Source: SLRI01 sp964576715
GTDB taxonomy: Bacteria; Pseudomonadota; Alphaproteobacteria; Geminicoccales; Geminicoccaceae
Length of the DNA stretch: 7,107 nt
Direction of reading: 5' to 3'
Assembly: GCA_964576715.1 (NCBI GenBank)
Contig: CAZNWE010000133.1
Coordinates: 1-7,107 of the forward strand
A program made the position numbers and the translations under genes. The notes beneath the pieces are model-generated. The model saw only the letters and a program-made list of their open reading frames with translations. It had not been told where the DNA came from and ran no database searches. Below, in pieces: positions 1 through 5,723 of this stretch; the first letter of the stretch is position 1, and every line of letters starts with the position of its first letter.

Positions 1-1445
1 GTGCGGCCTGGCGCTTCGCCGAGGCGATCGGCAGCGAGGGCTCGGCCCTGCTCATCTTCATCGTCATGGCGCGGTTGCTGCTGCCGGAGGCGTTCGGCGT
101 GGTCGCCCTTGCCGGCGTCGTCGTCGCCGCAGCACAGGTGCTGCTCTACGCCGGGGTGACCGACGCCATCGTCCAGGGACCGGATGCCGGGCCGCGGCGG
201 CTCGCCACCGCCTTCTGGCTCAATCTCGGCCTCGGTCTCGCCCTGATGCTGCTGATCGGCCTCGGCGCCGCGCCCTTGGCGTCGCTGTTCGCCGAGCCAG
301 CCCTGGCGCCGACCCTGATCGCGCTGTCGCTCATCCTGCCGCCCTATGCCGTGGCCACCCTGCTTCAGGCACGCTTCCAGCGGCGCCTGGCGTTCAAGGT
401 CGTCGCGCTGCGTGCGCTGCTCGCCAACCTCGTGGGCGGGGTTGTCGGCCTCGGCCTGGCGCTTGCCGGTGCTGGCATCTGGGCACTGGTCGGCCTGCAG
501 CTCGCCGGCATCGCCACGGGCTTGGTCGTGCTGGTGGCGGCCGAGCCCTGGCGACCGCAATGGCGCCTCCACTGGGCCGAGGCCAGGGCGCTGGCCCGCT
601 TCGCGCTGCCGGTGATGGGCACCCATCTGACCAGGTTCGCCGGCAAGAAGCTGGATCTCGCCCTGCTCGGCTTGTTCGTCTCGGCGACCGAACTCGGCTA
701 CTACTTCCTCGCCACCCGGCTGATCTTCGCGCTTGGGCTCGCCACCCACTATGCGGTCTTCTCGCTGACCCTGCCGGTCCTCGCCCGGCTCGCCCACGAT
801 GGCACCGCCTTTCGCAGTGCCGCCTGCCGCACCCTCTGGCTGACCACCGCCTTTTGCCTGCCGGCCGGTCTCGGCCTCGCCCTCGTCGCCGACCTCCTGG
901 TGCCGCTGGTCATGGGCGCGGTCTGGCAGCCGAGCGTCCTGCCGCTGCAGATCCTGGCCGGCTTGGCGATCGCCTACGCCCTGGCCCTGGTCGCCGGGCA
1001 GATCATGGTGGCGGCCGGCTGGCCCGGCGTCTTCCTCAGGCTGACCGTCGCCAACACCGCGGTCTTCCTGGCCGTGGTCGCGATCGCCGCACCTTGGGGG
1101 CTGGCCGCCGCGGCTCTTGCCGGCAGCCTGGCGAACGTGCTGCTGCTGCCGGCCTACCTCTTGGCCCTCGGGCGACTGGTCGGGCTCGCCCCGGCGGTCG
1201 TCCTCAGGGACCAGCTTCCGGTCTGGCTCGCCGGCGCTGGCATGGCCCTGGCAGTCCTCGCCCTGCGCGCCGGCACGGCCGGGCTCCTGGCACCGCTGCC
1301 GCTCTTGGCTGCGGCGATCCTGACCGGTGCGGCCGCCTATGCGCTCGCCTTGTGGCTGCTCGCCGGGCCGACGCTGCGCAGCCTCGCCCGAGCCATCGCC
1401 GTCGACCGGATGCCGGCCGCGCCAAACGCCAGCGCCATCGCCTGA
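1..1445 (+). CDS. Polysaccharide (O-antigen/exopolysaccharide) flippase, 5'-truncated by window edge
   Basis: This is an inner-membrane flippase of the MOP superfamily, PST type (COG2244, Wzx/WzxC-like). Such proteins move undecaprenyl-linked sugar repeat units from the cytoplasmic to the periplasmic face. The reading frame is open from base 3, giving 480 visible residues before the TGA at 1443-1445. The ATG at 66 is not the start: the frame upstream of it already encodes a typical family N-terminus (AAWRFAEAIGSEGSALLIF) that runs into the ARLLLPEAFG signature. Probably only 15-30 residues are missing. The rest is almost wholly hydrophobic, consistent with 12-14 membrane helices. A basic loop lies near visible residues 120-135. 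The family's central segment around residues 207-240 carries Arg and Lys followed by Asp218 and LGYYFLATRL. The BY-kinase gene downstream on the same strand supports a role in exopolysaccharide or capsule export. The exact sugar substrate cannot be told. The family call is firm; the Wzx role is inferred from context. Confidence 0.9.
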   Translation, partial: AAWRFAEAIGSEGSALLIFIVMARLLLPEAFGVVALAGVVVAAAQVLLYAGVTDAIVQGPDAGPRRLATAFWLNLGLGLALMLLIGLGAAPLASLFAEPALAPTLIALSLILPPYAVATLLQARFQRRLAFKVVALRALLANLVGGVVGLGLALAGAGIWALVGLQLAGIATGLVVLVAAEPWRPQWRLHWAEARALARFALPVMGTHLTRFAGKKLDLALLGLFVSATELGYYFLATRLIFALGLATHYAVFSLTLPVLARLAHDGTAFRSAACRTLWLTTAFCLPAGLGLALVADLLVPLVMGAVWQPSVLPLQILAGLAIAYALALVAGQIMVAAGWPGVFLRLTVANTAVFLAVVAIAAPWGLAAAALAGSLANVLLLPAYLLALGRLVGLAPAVVLRDQLPVWLAGAGMALAVLALRAGTAGLLAPLPLLAAAILTGAAAYALALWLLAGPTLRSLARAIAVDRMPAAPNASAIA

Positions 1446-1822
1446 GAGCCGCAGCCATGCACGACTTGCCGCCCGTTCATGCGACTTTCACCGACGATTT
1501 GACGATCGTCGAGCACGCTGTCCGAACGTGGTGCAGCCGCTTCCAACGCCCCGGCAGTGGCGCCTTGCCGCAACCCGGCAATCGCGCGCCGCAGCCCGTT
1601 GTCGACCCCGCCTGCAGCGACGGCTGTCGACGCCGCACGGCCGCGCCCGTTCTGCTTCGACGATCCGGCCCCGCGCCCAACGAGCGGTGTAATCGATCGC
1701 CGGCGCCATGCCGGCTTGGTTTATCAGCCGGCACTAGCATGGTGCGCGCGTTCGGCAGCTGGAGCATTGGTGGCAGGCTGGATGCGCTACCTCGACAGTG
1801 AACAAGCGGTTTGCCCAGGCGC
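1446..1822 (+). other. Gene-free stretch between flippase and BY-kinase genes; probable leader/regulatory region
   Basis: These 377 bases hold no convincing gene. The longest plus-strand candidate (ATG 1457 to TGA 1801) and a minus-strand frame (1848-1477) both use codons such as TTA, TCA, ACT, CGA and AAT that the neighbouring genes avoid. Neither protein resembles a family I know. Base composition is somewhat richer in A/T than the flanking genes, especially at 1681-1740. A perfect 10-base palindrome, GACGATCGTC, lies at 1501-1510, directly after a TTGACG-like hexamer (1499-1504) that overlaps it. No good -10 box sits at the right distance. A looser TTGGTT (1716-1721) and TAGCAT (1735-1740) are only 13 bases apart. 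The kinase gene's promoter or untranslated leader probably lies here, but I cannot place it. Confidence 0.5.
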
Positions 1823-4102
1823 ATGAGCACCGACCCGAGAGCCGGCAACCTTCAGACCTTGACGGTCGCGAGCAGCAGGCGCGCCACCGCCGATGTCGCC
1901 TCGGCGGCGGCCGCCCCCGGCGTGCTCGGGACGGTGCCGCTCGGCGAGCTCCTGCGTTTCCTGTTCCGCCGCAAGGTCCTGCTGGCCCTCGGGGTCACGG
2001 CCGGCGTGGCTCTCGGCCTCTTGGCCGCCAGCCTCAAGCCCGAGCGCTTCTCGGCCGAGGGCCTCCTGGTGATCGACACCGCCCGGCTGACCATCCCCGA
2101 GCTCAGCCCGCTCGCTTCCAACCGCACGGTCGAACCCTGGGGCGGGCGCAGCGAGGCGCGCATCCTGACCACCCGCGAGATCGTCGCTGCCGCCGTCGAC
2201 GAGCTGCGGTTGATCGACGATCCGGCCTTCAACCCGACCCTGGCCCCGCCACTGCTCGCCCGACTGGCCACCGCCCCCTGGCTGACCGCCCTGGGCCGCG
2301 ACCTCGTCGAGCGCTACCTGCCGGCCAGTGCCCGCGCGCGGCGCCCGGCCAAAGGCGACGCCGAGCGGGCGGCGATCATCGACCGGCTGCAACGGCAGCT
2401 AGCGGCGAGCGGCGAGGAGCGCAGCTACGCCATCACCCTGGCCTTTCAGGGGCCCACCGCCGCAAGTGCTGCGGCCGTGGTCAATGCGGTGATGCAGGCC
2501 TATGTCGCGCGCGATCGAACGGCAAAGCAGGCAGCCCTCGCCGAGGCCAAGGGCGAGCTCGAGCGGCGCCTCGGCGAGCTCTCGCGCGAACTCGCCGAGG
2601 CGCGCCTGGCGCTCGGCGAGCTCGAGGGGCAGGGCGGCGTGCTGCTCGGCGAGGCCGGCACCATCAGGGCGCGCGCCCTCGACGCCCTCATCGGCGAGGC
2701 ACAGAGCCTGCGGATCGAGCGGGAGCGCGTCGAGGCCGACCGGGCCAGGGTCGAGGCAGCGCTCGCCGGCAGTGCCCAGGTGGTGCTGCGCGGTGACCTC
2801 TTGACCCCGCGGCTCGAGCAGCTCTGGGCCGAGGAGGCGCTGCTGCTGCGCGATCTCGCCGAGGCCAGGCAAACGCTCGGCCCACGCCACCCGCAGATCC
2901 TCGAGCTGCAGGCGAAGGCCGACGGTATTGCCAGCAATGCGGCGCGCGAGGTGCGCAGCATCGGCGTCGGGCTGGAGCGCGAGGCGGCGCTCCTCGGTGA
3001 GCGCGAGGCGCGGCTCGAGCTCCTGATCGAGCGGGCCGAAACCGCCGCCGCCAATGCCGCCACCGACCGGGTCGAGATCGAGCTGGCGCGGCAGGAGGTG
3101 CAGAGCCTGCAGGGCCTGCACGACCTTTATCGCGAGCGCCTGGCGCAGACGCTGGTGAGCCCGGCACTGGTCAGCCCCGATGCCCGGATCGTCTCGCTGG
3201 CCGAGCCGCCGCTGCGGCCCGACGGGCCGGGCCGGATGACCATGGGGGGGCTCGGCGGGATCCTTGGCGGGCTGCTCGTCGCCGGCTTCGTCGTCGGCCG
3301 CCGCTGGCTCGGCGACCGGTTGAACGGCCCCGACGACGTGCACCGCGGCACCGGGCTGGCGGTTCTCGGCGTGCTGCCGACCGTCGGCCGGCGTCGGCGC
3401 GGGCTCGCTGACGCCGTCGCCAGCGCACCGGAGGGCCCGGTGAGCGAGAGCCTGCGGGCGATCCTCGCCCGGCTCAAGGCACCCTTCCAGCGGAACGCTA
3501 CCCAGATCCTGCTGGTCACCTCCGGTGTCTCCGGCGACGGCAAGACCTCGTTCAGTCTGGCCACCGCCCGGGTCGCCGTGCGCGAGGGCCTGCGCTGTCT
3601 CGTCGTCGAGGGTGACTGCAAGCGGCCGGGCCTGCGCCAGGCACTCGGCCCGGCGGCCAAGGCGGCCACCGGCCTGCCCGGCGACGAGGCGCCCGGCGGC
3701 CGACAGCTGCCCTACAGCATCGTCACCGATCAGGCCGGCGGTGCCCACGTCCTGGTCGCCCAGCCCCTGGCCGAGCTCGCGCCCTCGCTGCTCCGCTCCG
3801 AGCGCCTGCGCCTGCTGTTCGCCAACGCCCGGACCTATTACGACCTGATCATCATCGACGGCCCGCCGCTGCTCGCCACCGCCGATTCGCTGCTGCTCGC
3901 CGAGCACGCCGACGCCGCCATCCTGGTCGCCGCCGTTGGGCGCACCGACACGCCGGGGCTCGCCACCGCCGCTGGCCGGCTCGCCCAGACCGGCTGCCCG
4001 ATCGCCGGGGTGGTGCTCAACCGCTGCCCGGGGCGGCCGCCGCGGCACCATGCGTTCAGCGGCTATGGCGGCCCGGTCGCGGCCCGGCGCCCGGCAGCTT
4101 GA
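1823..4102 (+). CDS. Wzz-BY-kinase fusion: exopolysaccharide chain-length determinant and tyrosine autokinase (Wzc/ExoP-like)
   Basis: This is a 759-residue polysaccharide co-polymerase controlling chain length and export at the inner membrane. A Wzz-type N-terminal domain has its first membrane helix at about 51-72. A long periplasmic coiled coil rich in Glu, Arg, Ala and Leu spans about 232-425. A GNVR-like segment follows (LHDLY near 432-436), with the proline-rich AEPPLRPDGP at 460-469 and the second helix at about 475-494. The cytoplasmic kinase domain has Walker A GVSGDGKTS (568-576, Lys574), Walker A' VVEGDCKRP (594-602, Asp598) and Walker B DLIIIDGPP (674-682, Asp679). Two features are odd. 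The C-terminus has one tyrosine (Tyr748) instead of a cluster, and the EX2RX2R motif reads E542-SL-R545-AI-L548, losing its last Arg. The ATG at 1823 is preferred over an in-frame TTG at 1811, although neither has a good ribosome binding site. The upstream flippase supports the role. The domain call is firm; kinase activity is unproven. Confidence 0.93.
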   Translation: MSTDPRAGNLQTLTVASSRRATADVASAAAAPGVLGTVPLGELLRFLFRRKVLLALGVTAGVALGLLAASLKPERFSAEGLLVIDTARLTIPELSPLASNRTVEPWGGRSEARILTTREIVAAAVDELRLIDDPAFNPTLAPPLLARLATAPWLTALGRDLVERYLPASARARRPAKGDAERAAIIDRLQRQLAASGEERSYAITLAFQGPTAASAAAVVNAVMQAYVARDRTAKQAALAEAKGELERRLGELSRELAEARLALGELEGQGGVLLGEAGTIRARALDALIGEAQSLRIERERVEADRARVEAALAGSAQVVLRGDLLTPRLEQLWAEEALLLRDLAEARQTLGPRHPQILELQAKADGIASNAAREVRSIGVGLEREAALLGEREARLELLIERAETAAANAATDRVEIELARQEVQSLQGLHDLYRERLAQTLVSPALVSPDARIVSLAEPPLRPDGPGRMTMGGLGGILGGLLVAGFVVGRRWLGDRLNGPDDVHRGTGLAVLGVLPTVGRRRRGLADAVASAPEGPVSESLRAILARLKAPFQRNATQILLVTSGVSGDGKTSFSLATARVAVREGLRCLVVEGDCKRPGLRQALGPAAKAATGLPGDEAPGGRQLPYSIVTDQAGGAHVLVAQPLAELAPSLLRSERLRLLFANARTYYDLIIIDGPPLLATADSLLLAEHADAAILVAAVGRTDTPGLATAAGRLAQTGCPIAGVVLNRCPGRPPRHHAFSGYGGPVAARRPAA

Positions 4103-4114
4103 ACCGGCTGTTGC

Positions 4115-4897
4115 TCAGCAGCGATCCGCCGGCTGCACCGCGGCCGCGGGCACGCCGGGTATCGGCGAACCGAACCGCCCCAGCACCGCCAGCACCGCCG
4201 AATGGTATTCGCGGCGATAGAGGATGACGATCACCATGATCGAGCAGAGCGCGAAGAGCCAGGACTGGATGAACCAGGAAAGGGCCGCGAGCCCGAAGTA
4301 ATAGGCGCGCATCGCCCGGTTGAAGTGGTCGGAGGCGCGACCGGCGACCACCGCCATCTGGTCGGCCATCCGGATCGTCTCGGGCGTGTGGCCCGTCGGT
4401 GCCGCGCCGATCAGGATCGCAACGTAGTTGAACTGGCGCAGTGACCAGGTGAACTTGAAGAACGCATAGACGAAGATCACGATCAACAAGACGATCTTCA
4501 GATCCCAGACCAGCGGGGTCGAGCGCTCGGCGAACGGGATCTCCGCCATGATCGCCCGCGCCTGCTCGGACGCCCCGAGAACGGCGACGAAGCCGCCGAC
4601 GATGAGGATCGCCGAAGAGGCGAAGAACGAGACGTTGTGGACCAGGGTCTGGACCACCTGGACGTCGACCATGCGGTTGTCGCGGACCAGCATCTGCAGC
4701 AGCCAGGCCCGGCGGTACTCGTCCATCCGCTGCATCAGCGACCGCGTCGGCCGCCAGATGTCGGCGAACAGCCAATAACCCAGCCAGCAGGCGAGGAAGA
4801 CCAGCGGTGCGACCACCTCGCTCCAGGTCGCCTCGGCCAGCACCGCCATGACCACCGCATCGCCCAGGGGGCCCGCCTCCAACTCCAAGCCCGTCAC
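4115..4897 (-). CDS. DUF599 family integral membrane protein
   Basis: This 260-residue protein matches the uncharacterised DUF599 family (PF04654) in pattern and length. It has four strongly hydrophobic segments at about 28-46, 91-108, 132-150 and 203-227. Recognisable conserved stretches are RDNRMVDVQ (72-80) followed by QTLVHNVSFFASS, RQFNY (154-158), and NRAMRAYYFGLAALSWF (193-209). No enzymatic motif is visible and no function is known to me. It probably sits in the inner membrane. The start is the GTG whose complement lies at 4895-4897, chosen because AAGAGG lies seven bases upstream. An ATG 16 codons further in (4849) is a possible alternative. It follows the sulfotransferase gene on the same strand after a 49-base gap, so the two are probably co-transcribed. 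It converges on the BY-kinase gene with 12 bases between the two stop codons. Confidence 0.88.
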   Translation of the reverse strand: MTGLELEAGPLGDAVVMAVLAEATWSEVVAPLVFLACWLGYWLFADIWRPTRSLMQRMDEYRRAWLLQMLVRDNRMVDVQVVQTLVHNVSFFASSAILIVGGFVAVLGASEQARAIMAEIPFAERSTPLVWDLKIVLLIVIFVYAFFKFTWSLRQFNYVAILIGAAPTGHTPETIRMADQMAVVAGRASDHFNRAMRAYYFGLAALSWFIQSWLFALCSIMVIVILYRREYHSAVLAVLGRFGSPIPGVPAAAVQPADRC

Positions 4898-4904
4898 TCC
4901 GCCG

Positions 4905-4910
4905 CCTCTT
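4905..4910 (-). promoter_or_regulatory. Ribosome binding site supporting the GTG start of the DUF599 gene
   Basis: On the minus strand this reads AAGAGG, seven bases before the GTG at 4897. It decides in favour of the GTG over the internal ATG at 4849. Confidence 0.6.
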
Positions 4911-4946
4911 GAGCCCGGCCAGACCTAGCCCGAAGCCACCCCGGCG

Positions 4947-5558
4947 TCACCTTTCGTAGTCGCCCCGCAGGCTGGCGAAGAACTGATCCTCTGCATTGCC
5001 GCTCGGATAGGCCCCCGCCGGCACCGCCACGCCCAGATGCGTGCACAGCGGCGCCCAGCCATCGCCCAGCCGGTGCACCAGCAGCCGGTCCTCGGGCACC
5101 GTCGCCATGACCGCCTCGACATGCGCCTCGTAGGTGCGGATCGCGTGCGCCCGGTCGTCCGGCCGGCCGCCGAACGTCGCCTCGGCGATCAGCAGCACAC
5201 CGAGGTGATCCCGCTCGCGCGTCTGCAGCAGCACCTTGAGGACCGTGCGCGAAAAGCTCGTCCACCAACTCTCGGCCGACCGCCAGGTCAACAGCACCCG
5301 GGCCGCCGGGTAGACCTCGATCAGCTCGCGCCAGTAGAAGGCCGACGGCCAGTCCATGCACGACCCGTAGCCGTCGAACAGGGCCTCCCAGTCCGCCGCT
5401 CCACCCTTGGCGAGCGCCTGCCAGCGCTCCTCCTCAGCCGGCTTCTCGATGATCTCCAGCATATGATGCGTCGGCCCGAAGCCCAGCATGTTCAAGGCCC
5501 GGCGCATCGAATCGGTACCGGTGCGACCAAAGCCTGTGCCGACGACCGCGAGCCCCAT
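4947..5558 (-). CDS. P-loop sulfotransferase family protein (Sulfotransfer_4 type)
   Basis: This 203-residue protein would transfer a sulfuryl group from PAPS to an unknown acceptor. The N-terminus has the 5'-phosphosulfate-binding loop VVGTGFGRTGTDSM (5-18), followed by LGFGPTHHMLEI (25-36), a pattern typical of the Sulfotransfer_4 family (PF17784). The segment MDWPSAFYWRELIEVYPAAR (68-87) leads into VLLTWRSAESWWTSF (88-102). There Arg93 and Ser97 fit the 3'-phosphate-binding positions. The C-terminal RLGDGWAPLCTHLGVAVP (163-180) is the family's usual end block. Length is in the normal range or slightly short. The ATG at 5558 has GGGGAGG seven bases upstream. The frame stays open far upstream, opposite the cyclase gene, but only this part resembles a protein family. 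It is followed by DUF599 on the same strand and is divergent from the cyclase gene. The acceptor could be a polysaccharide, a lipid or a small molecule; the nearby exopolysaccharide genes make the first worth considering, but this is inference. Confidence 0.9.
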   Translation of the reverse strand: MGLAVVGTGFGRTGTDSMRRALNMLGFGPTHHMLEIIEKPAEEERWQALAKGGAADWEALFDGYGSCMDWPSAFYWRELIEVYPAARVLLTWRSAESWWTSFSRTVLKVLLQTRERDHLGVLLIAEATFGGRPDDRAHAIRTYEAHVEAVMATVPEDRLLVHRLGDGWAPLCTHLGVAVPAGAYPSGNAEDQFFASLRGDYER

Positions 5559-5565
5559 CACCCGA

Positions 5566-5572
5566 CCTCCCC
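5566..5572 (-). promoter_or_regulatory. Strong ribosome binding site of the sulfotransferase gene
   Basis: The minus strand reads GGGGAGG seven bases before the ATG at 5558. It fixes the sulfotransferase start within a much longer open frame that extends upstream to about 7046. Confidence 0.75.
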
Positions 5573-5712
5573 ATCCGTCGCCCGACGCTCGACATCGGCC
5601 GCCGTCGGCACCACGTTGGCAGCGCGGACCGATGAGCGCAATCGCGCCTGCCCACGACGTTGGACAGCCCGACCGCGGCCGTGGGATAGGGTGCGCGACT
5701 TCGGGCATCGGT

Positions 5713-5718
5713 GAGGTG
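5713..5718 (+). promoter_or_regulatory. Ribosome binding site supporting the GTG start of the cyclase gene
   Basis: GAGGTG lies five bases before the GTG at 5724. The protein beginning there matches the family's usual N-terminus, with only a few residues before RRLAAIV. Confidence 0.65.
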
Positions 5719-5723
5719 GCACC

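Larger units (their letters stand above)
5559..5723. promoter_or_regulatory. Divergent intergenic region between sulfotransferase and cyclase genes
   Basis: This 165-base gap must carry the control signals for two divergent transcripts. It includes the ribosome binding sites of both genes. A weak plus-strand -35-like TTGGAC lies at 5660-5665 and an A/T-containing GGGATAGGGT at 5683-5692, but their spacing does not give a clean sigma-70 promoter. No CRP-type palindrome (TGTGA-N6-TCACA) was seen. Confidence 0.4.

Noticed and set aside
66..1445. ATG at 66 as the flippase start
   Set aside because: The frame is open from base 3, and the residues before this Met match the family's N-terminal signature, so it is internal to a gene cut by the window edge.
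1601..1631. Paired GTCGAC sites at 1601-1606 and 1626-1631 as an operator pair
   Set aside because: Six-base palindromes of this kind are common in GC-rich DNA, and the sequence around the two copies is not alike.
1457..1801. Small 114-residue gene (ATG 1457 to TGA 1801) directly after the flippase
   Set aside because: Its codon use is unlike its neighbours, there is no clear ribosome binding site, the composition is Pro/Arg/Cys-rich, and there is no recognisable family. It most likely reflects chance openness in GC-rich DNA, though a decayed gene cannot be excluded.
1477..1848. Minus-strand 123-residue frame in the same gap
   Set aside because: Low-complexity Arg/Gly/Ala-rich product, no family resemblance, and overlap with the kinase start.
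2399..4051. Long 550-codon minus-strand frame opposite the kinase gene
   Set aside because: Its product is Gly/Gln/Glu/Ala-rich without domains. Such frames arise opposite GC-rich genes because complementary stop codons are rare, and the plus-strand protein has clear domain evidence.
5660..5692. TTGGAC ... GGGATAGGGT as a sigma-70 promoter for the cyclase
   Set aside because: No -10 match with the right spacing; too weak to call as a separate feature.
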